64,000 bases of DNA, taken from positions 34,519 through 98,518 of the forward strand of contig LGYU01000006.1 of the NCBI GenBank assembly GCA_001302245.1. Reading direction: 5' to 3'. Within the stretch, counting starts at the first letter, position 1, and every line of letters begins with the position of its first letter. The notes below the pieces were generated by a model that saw only the letters and a list, made by a program, of their open reading frames with translations, was not told the DNA's origin and made no database searches. Shown piece by piece: positions 29,654-39,906 of the stretch. This stretch comes from Chitinophagaceae bacterium PMP191F. Its GTDB lineage: Bacteria; Bacteroidota; Bacteroidia; Chitinophagales; Chitinophagaceae. A program made the position numbers and the translations under genes.

Positions 29654-31339
29654 CTAGCATTCGTCGGTTACACAACCTTCGGAAGCATCTTTTACCTGTT
29701 TTGCATATTTGTATAATAAACCTCTTGATACCAGCAACGGCGGCTGTTTCCAGGCTGCCTTGCGTTTGGCGATCTCTTCTTCGCTTATTTTGAGCGTGAT
29801 GGTATTTTTTACCGCATCCAGTTCAATAATATCTTCATCATGTACCATTGCGATCAATCCACCATCGTATGCTTCAGGAGTAATGTGCCCTACCACAAAA
29901 CCGTGCGTACCACCACTGAAACGGCCATCAGTGATCAGCGCAACACTTTTACCAAGACCTGCCCCGATCAATGCAGAGGTAGGTTTCAGCATTTCCGGCA
30001 TACCAGGTCCGCCTTTGGGACCTACATAGCGGATCACCACTACATCACCAGGTTGTATCTTGCCAGAGTTGATGCCTTGTATCAGGTGATGCTCGCCATC
30101 AAATACTCTTGCAGGTCCTTCAAAACGTTCACCTTCTTTACCACTGATCTTGGCAACGCTGCCTTTCGCAGCCAGGTTGCCATACAGTATCTGCAGATGA
30201 CCGGTTGCTTTGATCGGTTGTTCCAGCGGGTAAACGATCTTTTGTGTTTCAAAATTCAGTTCGGGAACAGCTTCCAGGTTTTCTGCCAGTGTTTTGCCGG
30301 TTACTGTTAAGCAGTCTCCATGCAGTAAACCTTTTTTTAACAGGTATTTCATTACTGCAGGCACACCACCATGATTGTGCAGGTCCTGCATCAGGTACTT
30401 ACCACTGGGTTTGAAATCAGCTAATACAGGGATCCTGTCGCTGATGACCTGGAAATCATCCTGTGTTAACGGCACATCCACACTACGCGCTATTGCAATC
30501 AGGTGTAATACAGCGTTGGTGCTGCCACCCAGTACCATGATGGTCACAATCGCATTTTCAAATGCTTTGCGTGTCATGATATCTTTGGGTTTGATATCTT
30601 TTTCCAGTAAAAGGCGGATAGCCTTGCCGGCATCAGCACATTCCTGTTTTTTCTCATCACTCAGTGCAGGGTTGCTGGAAGAATAAGGTAAACTCATACC
30701 CAGTGCTTCAATAGCAGCCGACATAGTGTTGGCTGTATACATGCCACCACAAGCACCGGCACCAGGACAGGCATTTTTAATAATACCTTTGAAATCGGCT
30801 TCATCCAGTTTACCGGCAATTTTTTGTCCCAATGCTTCAAAGGCAGAAACGATGTTCAGATCCTGTCCTTTATAATGACCGGGAGCTATGGTACCACCGT
30901 ATACCATTATTGCAGGGCGGTTTAATCGTCCCATGGCAATAAGAGAACCTGGCATATTTTTATCGCAGCCGGGCAATGCAATCACCGCGTCATAATACTG
31001 TGCACCACAAACGGCTTCAATTGAATCGGCAATCAGATCACGGCTTACCAGCGAATAACGCATACCATCTGTACCATTGGAAATACCATCGCTGACACCA
31101 ATAGTATTGAAGATGAGACCAACAAGTTCATTATCCCACACACCTTGTTTCACAATCTTAGCCAGATCGTTCAGGTGCATATTACACGTGTTTCCATCAT
31201 ACCCCATACTGACGACACCGACCTGTGCTTTTTTCAGATCTTCGTCTGTTAATCCAATGCCATACAACATGGCCTGCGCAGCAGGTTGTGTTACATCCTG
31301 TGTAATTGTTTTACTGTACTTGTTTAATTCCTGGTTCAT
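29654..31339 (-). CDS. ilvD: Dihydroxy-acid dehydratase
   Basis: An iron-sulfur dehydratase for valine, isoleucine and CoA precursor synthesis. The 561-residue protein has the cluster cysteines in GCDKNMPG near 124 and [17 protein letters not shown] near 193, and the C-terminal [13 protein letters not shown] near 465. It lies 76 bases after ilvE and 46 bases before the ilvB start. Confidence 0.96.
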   Translation of the reverse strand: MNQELNKYSKTITQDVTQPAAQAMLYGIGLTDEDLKKAQVGVVSMGYDGNTCNMHLNDLAKIVKQGVWDNELVGLIFNTIGVSDGISNGTDGMRYSLVSRDLIADSIEAVCGAQYYDAVIALPGCDKNMPGSLIAMGRLNRPAIMVYGGTIAPGHYKGQDLNIVSAFEALGQKIAGKLDEADFKGIIKNACPGAGACGGMYTANTMSAAIEALGMSLPYSSSNPALSDEKKQECADAGKAIRLLLEKDIKPKDIMTRKAFENAIVTIMVLGGSTNAVLHLIAIARSVDVPLTQDDFQVISDRIPVLADFKPSGKYLMQDLHNHGGVPAVMKYLLKKGLLHGDCLTVTGKTLAENLEAVPELNFETQKIVYPLEQPIKATGHLQILYGNLAAKGSVAKISGKEGERFEGPARVFDGEHHLIQGINSGKIQPGDVVVIRYVGPKGGPGMPEMLKPTSALIGAGLGKSVALITDGRFSGGTHGFVVGHITPEAYDGGLIAMVHDEDIIELDAVKNTITLKISEEEIAKRKAAWKQPPLLVSRGLLYKYAKQVKDASEGCVTDEC

Positions 31340-31415
31340 TTGTTATCGTCGTTTATTAAATCTTGCATGCCTTTAAGACATTCAAGGCTTTTTACTATTC
31401 TTGTTTAATTGAGCA

Positions 31416-32312
31416 TCACTGATTTTCAATTGCTTCATACATCTCCACTACCCTGTTCTTATACGCCTGCTGTATCAGATACGCCGCAGATTCATTCCAG
31501 GCTTTTGGAAACACGGTTTCATCTATTGATTGCCAGCCGATCACTTCAGCAGCAGTGCCACAGAAAAAGGCGGTATCTGCTTTCTTCAGTTCATCAATGG
31601 TGAATTGTTTTTCTTCCACGGCAATTCCCAGCTCATCACATAATTCAATAACCGTGGCTCTTGTAATACCGGGCAGAATATTTCCCAATGCTGGTGTAAA
31701 CAGTTTTCCATCTTTTTCAAAAAACACGTTGGCACCCGGACCTTCAGCCACATAGCCATCCATATCGGTCAGCAGAGCTTCATCATATCCTACAGCTTTC
31801 GCTTCATGGCTTGCCAGTATTGAGTTGACATAGTGCCCTGTAGCTTTGGCCTGTATTTTAAATCCTTTCGGGTTAGGCCGTTGAAAGGAAGAGGTTTTTA
31901 CACGTAATAATTTATCGCCCAGGAAAGGATCCATTTTCCATACTGCAATCATGATGAATGATTCAGTATTGCGGTTAAAACTCATATTAGCGGGGGCATA
32001 TACAAGCGGGCGAATGTATGCATCCTGCAGGTTATTCCTGCGCAATACTTCGTAGGTAGCTTCAATCAGTTCTTCATTACTCCATACGTAAGGCATGTTC
32101 AGCGCAAGTGCCGATTGCCGCAGACGATCGTAATGTGCAGTTTCTTTAAAGATCTTTGTTTTTCCGGTAACGGTACTGTATGACCGTATTCCTTCAAAAA
32201 CTCCGTAACCATAATGTAATGTCTGACCAAAAAGGTCAGTGTTTGCTGCTGCTGCTTTTACATATTCTCCATTCAGGTAAAGAATAGTATCTGCGTTGTA
32301 ATATGATGCCAT
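31416..32312 (-). CDS. ilvE: Branched-chain amino-acid aminotransferase
   Basis: A class IV PLP aminotransferase catalysing the last step to valine, leucine and isoleucine. The 298-residue protein has LHYGYGVFEGIRSY near 31-44, the PLP-lysine segment FKIQAKATGHYVNSILA near 150, GPGANVFFEKDGKL near 194 and LPGITRATVIELC near 212. It is the first gene after the Ile/Val leader and terminator (32356-32519). Confidence 0.95.
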   Translation of the reverse strand: MASYYNADTILYLNGEYVKAAAANTDLFGQTLHYGYGVFEGIRSYSTVTGKTKIFKETAHYDRLRQSALALNMPYVWSNEELIEATYEVLRRNNLQDAYIRPLVYAPANMSFNRNTESFIMIAVWKMDPFLGDKLLRVKTSSFQRPNPKGFKIQAKATGHYVNSILASHEAKAVGYDEALLTDMDGYVAEGPGANVFFEKDGKLFTPALGNILPGITRATVIELCDELGIAVEEKQFTIDELKKADTAFFCGTAAEVIGWQSIDETVFPKAWNESAAYLIQQAYKNRVVEMYEAIENQ

Positions 32313-32355
32313 GGCTTGCTACTCCTTCCTCCCGTTGCAGAGGAATTTTTAGTGA

Positions 32356-32394
32356 TAAAAAAAAGCGACCCGCCTTGATGGAGGCGGGTCGCTT
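32356..32394 (-). terminator. Attenuator terminator of the ilv operon
   Basis: On the minus strand AAGCGACCCGCC pairs with GGCGGGTCGCTT around TCCATCAA and is followed by eight T. This 12-bp perfect stem starts 26 bases after the leader-peptide stop. GGAGGGGGT inside the leader (32427-32435) can pair with CCTCC-G-CCC of the 5' arm, giving a competing antiterminator. Confidence 0.92.
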
Positions 32395-32420
32395 AGTATT
32401 TTAAGTTTCTTGTATAAACG

Positions 32421-32519
32421 TTAAACACCCCCTCCAAACGTTGCAGGTATAATAATCACGACCACAATAATAATTGCAGCTAAAACGGAGATGACATTAT
32501 ATGTTCTGCTCTGTAACAT
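32421..32519 (-). CDS. ilvL: ilv operon leader peptide (Ile/Val-rich)
   Basis: ATG at 32519 opens a 32-codon frame ending with TAA at 32421. The core AAIIIVVVIIIPATF has six Ile and three Val codons in nine consecutive positions, close in style to E. coli ilvL (VVISVVVIIIPP). A strong terminator follows 26 bases after the stop, and ilvE starts 44 bases after it. A ribosome that reaches the stop codon would cover GGAGGGGGT (32427-32435) and let the terminator form. A ribosome stalled on Ile/Val codons would leave it free to pair with the terminator arm. This is the classical attenuation layout. Confidence 0.9.
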   Translation of the reverse strand: MLQSRTYNVISVLAAIIIVVVIIIPATFGGGV

Positions 32520-32533
32520 GAGATGATGTACTG

Positions 32534-32541
32534 CGAATATA
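32534..32541 (-). promoter_or_regulatory. Possible -7 box of the ilv leader promoter
   Basis: The minus strand reads TATATTCG, one mismatch from TAnnTTTG, 15 bases upstream of the leader ATG. I did not find a matching -33 element at the usual distance. Confidence 0.35.
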
Positions 32542-32714
32542 CACCCGCCATTTGAATTAAAGAACTACAGCAAGCAACTTTTTTTTAGCCGGGCCTCAGC
32601 ACCGCTTTTTCAAGCGGCTATTCACAAGGCTAAAACTCTATTAATTTTGTCAGCTATACACCAACTGATATTTTTGTAATTGTTTTTCAACAATTTTCTT
32701 CATTTGTCTACTAC

Positions 32715-32749
32715 AACCATCTAACAATCAATCCATCGATCATCAACTA
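32715..32749. repeat. 7-bp-periodic array at the leuB 3' end
   Basis: Five units in register (AACCATC, TAACAAT, CAATCCA and so on) reach into the leuB stop codon. They belong to the same class as the other heptad arrays of the window. Confidence 0.5.
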
Positions 32750-33862
32750 GATAATAGTAGACTTCCTCAGCTCAATATTGGCTTTATTAACGCCACCGGG
32801 TATACGATTGGTAACATAATCGCTGATCAGTTCGCCAATGGTGGAAGTAAAGTAAAAGTTAATGGGATCAATGTCTTTGGTTACAAAGCTGTTCACAAGC
32901 GTCCATTCTACAGCTTCGCGTACCAGCGCAGCTTCAGTAGCCAGTCCTAAATGATCCAGTAACATGGCGGCAGACAGGATAGAACCAATCGGGTTGGCAA
33001 TATCTTTACCGGCTGCCTGCGGATAAGAGCCGTGAATAGGCTCAAACAACGCAGCACCTTTACCAATAGAAGCAGAAGGCAGTAATCCCAACGAGCCACT
33101 GATTACACTGGCTTCATCGCTGATAATATCGCCAAACATATTTTCTGTCAGAACCACATCAAACTGACCGGGGTTCAGGATGATCTGCATGGCAGCATTG
33201 TCAACAAACAGGAAATCAACAGTTACGTCGGCATACTGCGGAGCCAGTTCCTGTACTATTTTGCGCCACAGGCGTGATGTTTCCAGTACGTTGGCCTTAT
33301 CAACCAGCGTCAGTTTTTTACGACGTTGTTGTGCATATTGAAAAGCCAGGTGCGACACCCTTTCAATTTCTTCGCGTGTATATACACAATCATCCGATGC
33401 ACGCGTGTGTGCTGCATCCACTTCTTTTTTACCGAAATAGATACCGCCTGTTAATTCACGGACTATTACAAAGTCAACGTTTTCCAGTGATTTGCTTTTC
33501 AGCGGAGACAGGTGATGTAAAGAAGGGTATGTAGCTACAGGACGAATGTTGGCGAACAACTGAAGAGATTTCCTGAGTTTCAGCAAGCCCTGTTCGGGTC
33601 TTACTGTAGCTGTTGGATCGTTATCATATTTGGGATGACCAATGGCTCCAAACAGGATCGCATCACTGTTAAGACATGCTTCTATTGTTTCGTCAGGCAA
33701 CGGGTTACCTGTTTTATCAATAGCGTCGGCACCCATTAAGCAATACGTGTAATGAAATTCATGACCGAATTGCTGCGCAATGGCATTCATTACCTTCACC
33801 GACTGGCGGGTGACTTCCGGGCCAATGCCATCACCTTCTATTACTACAATATTTTTTTGCAT
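32747..33862 (-). CDS. leuB: 3-isopropylmalate dehydrogenase
   Basis: Oxidatively decarboxylates 3-isopropylmalate with NAD. The 371-residue protein has VIEGDGIGPEVTRQSVKVM near 6-24, RELTGGIYFGKK near 132, the metal-site FDVVLTENMFGDIISDEASVI near 232-252 and GSAP-like EPIHGSYPQAAGKDIANPI near 278. It is the last leu gene, followed by the ilv leader. Confidence 0.96.
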   Translation of the reverse strand: MQKNIVVIEGDGIGPEVTRQSVKVMNAIAQQFGHEFHYTYCLMGADAIDKTGNPLPDETIEACLNSDAILFGAIGHPKYDNDPTATVRPEQGLLKLRKSLQLFANIRPVATYPSLHHLSPLKSKSLENVDFVIVRELTGGIYFGKKEVDAAHTRASDDCVYTREEIERVSHLAFQYAQQRRKKLTLVDKANVLETSRLWRKIVQELAPQYADVTVDFLFVDNAAMQIILNPGQFDVVLTENMFGDIISDEASVISGSLGLLPSASIGKGAALFEPIHGSYPQAAGKDIANPIGSILSAAMLLDHLGLATEAALVREAVEWTLVNSFVTKDIDPINFYFTSTIGELISDYVTNRIPGGVNKANIELRKSTII

Positions 33863-33901
33863 AACTATACGGAGTTTCGGGTTGGGATATGGTTTATTAC
33901 T

Positions 33902-34498
33902 TTAATTACGGCTTGTTTCAAAAGCTTCGATCTCCTGTTTCATACTCAACAGGTAATCAATATCATCGTAGCCATTCAGCAAACAGGTCTTTTTATAGCT
34001 GTTAATATCGAAAGACTCTTCTGCTCCTTTACCCATCAGTTTAATCTTCTGCTCCTGCAGATTTACTTCCACTATAGTAGAAGGGTCTTTTTCGACAGCC
34101 TCAAATATTCTGGCCAGAAACTCTTCACTCACCTGTACAGGCAGCAAAAAGTTATTCAATGCATTATTCTTGAAGATGTCTGCAAAAAAGCTGCTTACCA
34201 CTACATCATAACCCGCATCTTTAATGGCCCAGGCAGCGTGTTCACGGCTTGATCCGCAACCAAAGTTCTTTGCAGCTACAAGCACTTTTCCTTTATAGGT
34301 AGGATTGTTCAGCACAAAATCAGCCTTGGGTTGATTTTCATCGTCGTTATTGTAACGCCAGTCCCTGAACAGGTTCTTGCCAAAACCATCTCTGCTGGTT
34401 GCTTTTAAAAAGCGTGCAGGAATGATCTGATCGGTATCAATGTTCTCAATATTCACGGGCACTACCGTAGAGGATATTATGTTTATTGCTTTGCTCAT
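33902..34498 (-). CDS. leuD: 3-isopropylmalate dehydratase, small subunit
   Basis: The swivel subunit of the LeuCD isomerase. The 198 residues include [17 protein letters not shown] near 18-34 and [14 protein letters not shown] near 84-97. It lies 39 bases before leuB, but is separated from leuC by a methyltransferase gene, whereas leuC and leuD are normally adjacent. Confidence 0.95.
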   Translation of the reverse strand: MSKAINIISSTVVPVNIENIDTDQIIPARFLKATSRDGFGKNLFRDWRYNNDDENQPKADFVLNNPTYKGKVLVAAKNFGCGSSREHAAWAIKDAGYDVVVSSFFADIFKNNALNNFLLPVQVSEEFLARIFEAVEKDPSTIVEVNLQEQKIKLMGKGAEESFDINSYKKTCLLNGYDDIDYLLSMKQEIEAFETSRN

Positions 34499-34502
34499 AT
34501 TC

Positions 34503-34530
34503 GTGAAACGTCAAAAGTGAAATGTCAAAT
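34503..34530. repeat. 7-bp-periodic array upstream of leuD
   Basis: Four units (GTGAAAC, GTCAAAA, GTGAAAT, GTCAAAT) start 5 bases upstream of the leuD ATG, in the gap to the methyltransferase gene. Confidence 0.55.
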
Positions 34531-34555
34531 TTTAAATTTCAAAATCCCTACATCA

Positions 34556-35317
34556 TCAATTCTTAATTGCTTTTACGCGTAAACGCACATAATCTGCATA
34601 CCAGGTATTTTGCCAATAGTGCGAAGGGCGCAGGTATTCCACAGCCTTACTTACTACAGTGGCAGCCTGTTGCGGCGTAATGTGTTTGAAGAAGAATGCG
34701 CCGAACATATTCATCCAGTCGCGCATACCATCTTCACCGGTCAGTGCTGTTTCTCTTTTAAAATTGATCACCGATGCTACTGTGAATCCCTGTTGTTCCA
34801 GCAATGCGGTATACTCGCTTACTGTAGGGAAAAACCAGAAATCTGTTGACAACAGTTCATCCAGTCCATCTTCTTCCATGGCCTTTACAATAGCATTACA
34901 GATGCTCTCTACATTGTGACGTGCTCCCATTTCCAGTACAAACCTGCCACCGGGTTTCAGACTGTTGTATACACAGTTCAGTACCGCAGGCTGTTCCTGT
35001 ATCCAGTGCAATGTGGCATTGGAAAAAACAGCATCAAATGGTTCTGTAAAAGAGAAATCAGTAGCGTCCTGTATTTCAAACCGTACACCGGGATAAGCTG
35101 CTTTTGCACGGGCGATCATTTCAGGTGAATTGTCGATCCCGGTTACATCAGCACCATATTCGCTGATATTAAAAGCCAACTGACCAGTACCACAACCCAG
35201 ATCAAGGATGCGCTCGCCTTTCTGTGGATGCAGCCAACCCAGCACATCTTCCCCATAGCGGGAAACAAAGCTGTGCTTATCGTCGTACAGGTTAGCATTC
35301 CATTGTATTGCGGGCAT
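34556..35317 (-). CDS. Class I SAM methyltransferase, trans-aconitate methyltransferase-like
   Basis: The 253-residue protein starts MPAIQWNANLYDDKHSFVSRYG and has motif I LDLGCGTGQLAFNISEYGADVTGID near 38-62, DAVFSNATLHWI near 93-104 and LKPGGRFVLEMGA near 120-132. The order and the SNATLHWI segment resemble E. coli Tam, which methylates trans-aconitate. The gene sits inside the leu operon between leuC (24-base gap) and leuD (58-base gap). The yeast counterpart Tmt1 is known to methylate 3-isopropylmalate, so a role in clearing off-pathway acids of the isomerase step is attractive but unproven. Other small-acid substrates are possible. Confidence 0.8.
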   Translation of the reverse strand: MPAIQWNANLYDDKHSFVSRYGEDVLGWLHPQKGERILDLGCGTGQLAFNISEYGADVTGIDNSPEMIARAKAAYPGVRFEIQDATDFSFTEPFDAVFSNATLHWIQEQPAVLNCVYNSLKPGGRFVLEMGARHNVESICNAIVKAMEEDGLDELLSTDFWFFPTVSEYTALLEQQGFTVASVINFKRETALTGEDGMRDWMNMFGAFFFKHITPQQAATVVSKAVEYLRPSHYWQNTWYADYVRLRVKAIKN

Positions 35318-35340
35318 CGTTGATGTTTTTGCAGCTATTG

Positions 35341-36738
35341 TTATAGAAGTTCTCTTACATCTGTTACTTCACCCGTAATGGCCGCAGCGGCTGCCGTGAG
35401 CGGGCTTGCCAGGAATGTTCTGGCATTAGGGCCCTGGCGACCTTCAAAATTGCGGTTGGAAGTAGAGATACAATATTTACCGGCTGGTATCTTGTCTTCG
35501 TTCATACCCAGGCATGCTGAACATCCGGGCTGACGCAACTGGAAACCGGCCTCTTCAAATACTTTGTCAATGCCTTCTTCCTTTGCCTGTTTTTCTACCT
35601 GCTTGCTGCCTGGTACGATCCATACTTCCACGTCATCAGCCTTTTTCTTTCCTTTTACAAAAGAGGCCACCATGCGCAGGTCTTCAATACGGCTGTTGGT
35701 ACAACTGCCGATGAATACATAATCCACCTTTTTACCCTTGATGTTGCTGCCGGGTTGCAGTCCCATGTAATGCAATGATTTCAGGAAAGAAGGTTTTTCT
35801 TTCTCGTTGATCTCATTTTCACCGGGAATATGACGCGTAACACCAATGCCCATGCCGGGATTGGTACCGTATGTGATCATCGGCTCTATATCTTCGGCTT
35901 TAATATTGATCTCTTTGTCAAATACTGCATCTGTATCAGAATACAGTTCTTTCCATGCGGCTATTTTACGTTCCCACTGACCGGCACCTGGTGCAAACAG
36001 GCGGCCTTTCATATAATCGAACGTAATGTCATCGGGTGCAATCATACCACCACGTGCACCCATTTCAATGCTCATATTGCAAATGGTCATACGGCCTTCC
36101 ATAGACAGACTGCGGATGGCAGAACCTGCATATTCTACAAAATAACCGGTAGCACCACTGGCAGAAATAAGCGATATGATGTACAGGATAATATCTTTTG
36201 ATACGACACCTTTGTTCAGCTCACCTTCCACATTGATGCGCATCAGTTTGGGTCTGCTCTGCATCAGGCATTGTGTTGCCATTACCATTTCCACTTCACT
36301 GGTACCGATACCAAAAGCAATGGCGCCGAAAGCACCGTGTGTAGAAGTATGGCTGTCACCACAAACAATGGTCATACCCGGCTGGGTAATTCCCAACTCA
36401 GGCCCTATAACATGCACAATGCCCTGGAACGGGTGTCCAAGGCCATATAATTCGATGTCATTCTTTTTACAGTTCTCAATCAGTTGCTGTACCTGGAGAC
36501 GTGATAATTCATCTTTGATCGGTAAGTGCTGGTTAAGGGTAGGTACGTTATGATCTGCCGTTGCTACTATATGCTGGGGACGGAATACTTTCATGCCCCG
36601 TTGCTCCAGTCCCTTGAAAGCCTGTGGACTGGTTACTTCATGTATAAAATGTTTGTCGATATACAATACTGCAGGCCCGCCATCAATTTGCCTGACGATA
36701 TGCTTTTCCCAGATCTTTTCAAATAATGTTTTGCCCAT
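35341..36738 (-). CDS. leuC: 3-isopropylmalate dehydratase, large subunit
   Basis: The aconitase-family large subunit. The 465-residue protein opens [12 protein letters not shown] and has the cluster cysteines in [13 protein letters not shown] near 343 and [10 protein letters not shown] near 403, plus [20 protein letters not shown] near 145. It is second in the operon, 81 bases after leuA. Confidence 0.96.
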   Translation of the reverse strand: MGKTLFEKIWEKHIVRQIDGGPAVLYIDKHFIHEVTSPQAFKGLEQRGMKVFRPQHIVATADHNVPTLNQHLPIKDELSRLQVQQLIENCKKNDIELYGLGHPFQGIVHVIGPELGITQPGMTIVCGDSHTSTHGAFGAIAFGIGTSEVEMVMATQCLMQSRPKLMRINVEGELNKGVVSKDIILYIISLISASGATGYFVEYAGSAIRSLSMEGRMTICNMSIEMGARGGMIAPDDITFDYMKGRLFAPGAGQWERKIAAWKELYSDTDAVFDKEINIKAEDIEPMITYGTNPGMGIGVTRHIPGENEINEKEKPSFLKSLHYMGLQPGSNIKGKKVDYVFIGSCTNSRIEDLRMVASFVKGKKKADDVEVWIVPGSKQVEKQAKEEGIDKVFEEAGFQLRQPGCSACLGMNEDKIPAGKYCISTSNRNFEGRQGPNARTFLASPLTAAAAAITGEVTDVRELL

Positions 36739-36819
36739 TTGTTCTTTTGATATAAAGTGCGTGGCGTTTTTTATAACGCCACGCGTAAAACAAAAACTGT
36801 ATATGAGAAAAATACTGCC

Positions 36820-37992
36820 TTAATTCAATACCGATTGGTACGCCTGCGCCAATGCATGAAGATCAGCATCTTCTACTTCTTTTTTCCTGTCGGCCACTTT
36901 CAGAAACTGTTCATACAGTACGTCCACATCATTACGGGTATACTCGTATCCCAGCTTGCGGAAGCGATGTGCCAGTGCGCTGCGTCCACTGCGGGCGGTC
37001 AGCACGATCTTGCTGTCTTCAGCACCTACATCTACCGGGTTAATGATCTCGTAGGTCAGGGCATCTTTCAAAAATCCATCCTGATGAATACCGGATGAGT
37101 GAGAGAATGCATTGCTGCCTACAATAGCTTTATTGGGTTGCACAGGCATACGCATGGTATCGGCCACCAGGCGGCTAAGGGGATTCAGTTGTTTTGAATT
37201 GACACCGGTGGTATAACCAAGTGTCTGCTGGTGTTGTTTCAGTACCATCACTACCTCTTCCAGTGAAGTATTACCTGCTCTTTCACCCAAACCATTAATG
37301 GTACATTCAATCTGGCGTGCGCCGTTGATTACACCGGCAATAGAGTTGGCTGTAGCCAGTCCAAGGTCGTTGTGACAATGGCAGGAGATCACAGCCTTAT
37401 CAATATTGGGTACATTGTTTACCAGGTATGCAATTTTTTCACCGTACTGATGGGGTAAACAATAACCGGTAGTATCCGGGATATTTACAGTTGTTGCACC
37501 GGCAGCGATCACCGCTTCAATAACCCTCGCCAGGTAATCGTTGTCGGTACGACCTGCATCTTCTGCATAAAATTCCACATCATCAGTAAAATTGCGCGCC
37601 CATTTTACAGCCTGTACTGCACGTTCCAGGATCTCTTCGCGGGTGGCATTGAACTTTGATTTAATATGGAAATCGGAGGTTCCGATGCCCGTGTGGATAC
37701 GGGGCCTTACCGCGCCTCTCAACGCTTCAGCAGCTACCTCAATATCTTTTTGTACGGCACGGCTCAAACCACAAACAGTAGCGTTTTTGATGATGCGGGA
37801 AATTTCCTGCACACTTTGAAAATCGCCAGGCGATGAGATCGGAAAGCCGGCTTCAATAATGTCTACGCCGAGTTGTTCCAATGCAAGGGCTAGCTCTACT
37901 TTTTCCCTGGTATTCAATTTGCATCCCGGTACCTGTTCGCCATCACGCAATGTAGTGTCAAAAATATAGACCTTGTTATTTGACATAGGCAT
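36820..37992 (-). CDS. leuA: 2-isopropylmalate synthase, short form
   Basis: Condenses acetyl-CoA with 2-oxoisovalerate, the committed step to leucine. The 390-residue protein has the HMGL-like barrel ([17 protein letters not shown] near 11-27, [14 protein letters not shown] near 204-217, [17 protein letters not shown] near 238) and the [11 protein letters not shown] segment near 295. It ends at 390 residues, so the C-terminal LeuA regulatory domain that binds leucine is missing. Control of leucine synthesis must come from elsewhere. The start is ATG 37992 or 37986. Confidence 0.93.
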   Translation of the reverse strand: MPMSNNKVYIFDTTLRDGEQVPGCKLNTREKVELALALEQLGVDIIEAGFPISSPGDFQSVQEISRIIKNATVCGLSRAVQKDIEVAAEALRGAVRPRIHTGIGTSDFHIKSKFNATREEILERAVQAVKWARNFTDDVEFYAEDAGRTDNDYLARVIEAVIAAGATTVNIPDTTGYCLPHQYGEKIAYLVNNVPNIDKAVISCHCHNDLGLATANSIAGVINGARQIECTINGLGERAGNTSLEEVVMVLKQHQQTLGYTTGVNSKQLNPLSRLVADTMRMPVQPNKAIVGSNAFSHSSGIHQDGFLKDALTYEIINPVDVGAEDSKIVLTARSGRSALAHRFRKLGYEYTRNDVDVLYEQFLKVADRKKEVEDADLHALAQAYQSVLN

Positions 37993-38203
37993 TTTATAAG
38001 GAGGATTGTATTTAAAGTTAGCAGGCTGCTTTATTTTTGTGTTGCTTGCTATTATTCAAAAGTGAAAAACAACCTGCTTTATCGAAATTATTCTCAATTT
38101 TCTGCCCCTGGAAACCAAAATTGTACCTAATTTACATTGGTTAAGGCCCTCAGACAAGGCTTAAACCCTTATTGGTAAAGGATTTTAACGATTTTCGAAT
38201 ACG

Positions 38204-39775
38204 ATGCCCAACAGATCTACCGACGCGCTTTTTCAGCTTATTAAGTCACTTGAAAAGTCTGAAAAACGCAATTTTAAATTATATACCCAGCGTAATTCCT
38301 CCAGTGATGAATTGAAAGTGGTGCAACTGTTTGACGCACTGGACAAAATGGAGCGTTATGATGAAACATTACTGCTCAAAAAACAGCCCAGTTTAAAAAA
38401 ACAGCAGCTTTCTAATATCAAGGCTCACCTGTACAAACAGATCCTGTCCAGCCTGCGGGTGATAAAAGACGAAAATAACGTTGATATTCAATTACATGAG
38501 CAGATGGATCATGCCCGCATCCTGTACAATAAGGGGCTATACCATCAAAGCCTGAAAGTGCTGGACCGCATGAAGGAGTTTGCCCGCAGCTATCATCAAT
38601 ACACTTACCTGCTGCAGGTATTGTTTTTTGAAAAAAAGATCGAAGCATTGCACATTACCCGTAGTATGCAGGACAGGGCCGATCAACTGACCAATGAAGT
38701 AGATGAAGTGAACAGGAAACTGGTTATGATCAGTAAGCTATCTAACCTGTCACTCCAGTTATACAGTTGGTACATCAAAAACGGGCATGCCCGCAATGCA
38801 GAAGATGAGGAAGCGCTCAACAATTTCTTTAAACAACATTTTCCTGCCGGCGCTGAAGATTCCAAAGGATTTTATGAACGCCTGTACCTGTACCAGAGCT
38901 ATAGCTGGAATGCATTTATCAGGCAAGACTTTCTGATGTATTACCGATATACACAAAAATGGGTGGAGCTGTTTGACAAGGAACCGTTCATGAGAGAAGT
39001 AGAAACAGCGCAATACATCAAAGGCATGCACAACCTGCTGAGTGCACATTTTGATCTGCTGAACTATAATAAATTCGGTGACCTGCTGCAACAGTTCGAA
39101 GAGTTTTCGCAATCAGTTACCGCTAACAGCAATGACAATAACCGTATCCAGACCTTCGTATACCTCAGCACTGCCCAGATCAACTGGCATTTTATGCAGG
39201 GTACTTTCAGTGAAGGCCTGAAACTGGTTCCTCATATTGAAGAAAAACTGATAGAATACGAACTGTATCTCGATCGCCACCGCATCCTGGTTTTCTATTA
39301 CAAAATAGCATCCCTGTATTTTGGCAGCGGCAATTACGAAACCTCTATTGATTATCTGAACAAGATCATTAACTGGAAGGTTGACCTGCGCATGGATCTG
39401 CAATGCTATGCACGCCTGCTGCACCTGATTGCGCATTACGAGCTGGGTAACTTTGACCTGCTGGAATATCTGTTCAAATCAGTGTACCGGTTCATGGCAA
39501 AAATGCAGAACCTGAGTATCGTGGAAGAAGAAGTGTTCCGCTTTTTGCGCAGCTCTTTCCGCATTTCACCCCGTCACTTAAAAACAGCTTTTGAAGACCT
39601 GCTGATAAAACTGAAGGCCCTTGAAGGGGATCGTTTTGAGACAAGAGCCTTCTCCTATCTCGATATTATTTCATGGCTGGAAAGCAAGATCAACAATGTA
39701 CCTGTGCAGGACGTGATACGACAGAAGTATTTGAACAATGCCCGGAAACACGGCACGGGTAAAGTGCAGCAATAG
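38204..39775 (+). CDS. Helical-repeat (TPR-like) protein of unknown function
   Basis: A 523-residue soluble protein, without signal peptide or membrane segment, that I do not recognise by name. It is almost entirely helical. Pairs of amphipathic helices (ARILYNKGLYHQSLKVLDRM near 103-122; IASLYFGSGNYETSIDYLNK near 367-386) look like TPR units. The N-terminus (ALFQLIKSLEKSEKRNFKLY) is a compact helical head. It is divergent from leuA and stands alone, so context gives no function. A scaffold or adaptor role is a guess from the repeats. Confidence 0.6.
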   Translation: MPNRSTDALFQLIKSLEKSEKRNFKLYTQRNSSSDELKVVQLFDALDKMERYDETLLLKKQPSLKKQQLSNIKAHLYKQILSSLRVIKDENNVDIQLHEQMDHARILYNKGLYHQSLKVLDRMKEFARSYHQYTYLLQVLFFEKKIEALHITRSMQDRADQLTNEVDEVNRKLVMISKLSNLSLQLYSWYIKNGHARNAEDEEALNNFFKQHFPAGAEDSKGFYERLYLYQSYSWNAFIRQDFLMYYRYTQKWVELFDKEPFMREVETAQYIKGMHNLLSAHFDLLNYNKFGDLLQQFEEFSQSVTANSNDNNRIQTFVYLSTAQINWHFMQGTFSEGLKLVPHIEEKLIEYELYLDRHRILVFYYKIASLYFGSGNYETSIDYLNKIINWKVDLRMDLQCYARLLHLIAHYELGNFDLLEYLFKSVYRFMAKMQNLSIVEEEVFRFLRSSFRISPRHLKTAFEDLLIKLKALEGDRFETRAFSYLDIISWLESKINNVPVQDVIRQKYLNNARKHGTGKVQQ

Positions 39776-39821
39776 CAAGATCATTGCCGGTTCCAAGCGC
39801 CAAGGCATATAAAAGAGGGCT

Positions 39822-39870
39822 GAATGGTTTGATTGTTCTATAGTTATCTGATATAACAATCAAACTATTC
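39822..39870. repeat. Long hairpin between convergent genes, 7-bp-periodic family
   Basis: GAATGGTTTGATTGTT (39822-39837) and AACAATCAAACTATTC (39855-39870) form a 16-bp stem with one mismatch. The right arm is nearly repeated at 41528-41543 (AACAATCAAACCATTC). It may act as a bidirectional terminator although no T run follows. Confidence 0.6.
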
Positions 39871-39906
39871 ATCAGTTCCCTGTTCGCCTATTTGTACATC
39901 TGCACA

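Noticed and set aside
37993..38203. A leucine leader peptide before leuA
   Set aside because: No short frame with a Leu-codon run and no terminator hairpin were found on the minus strand.
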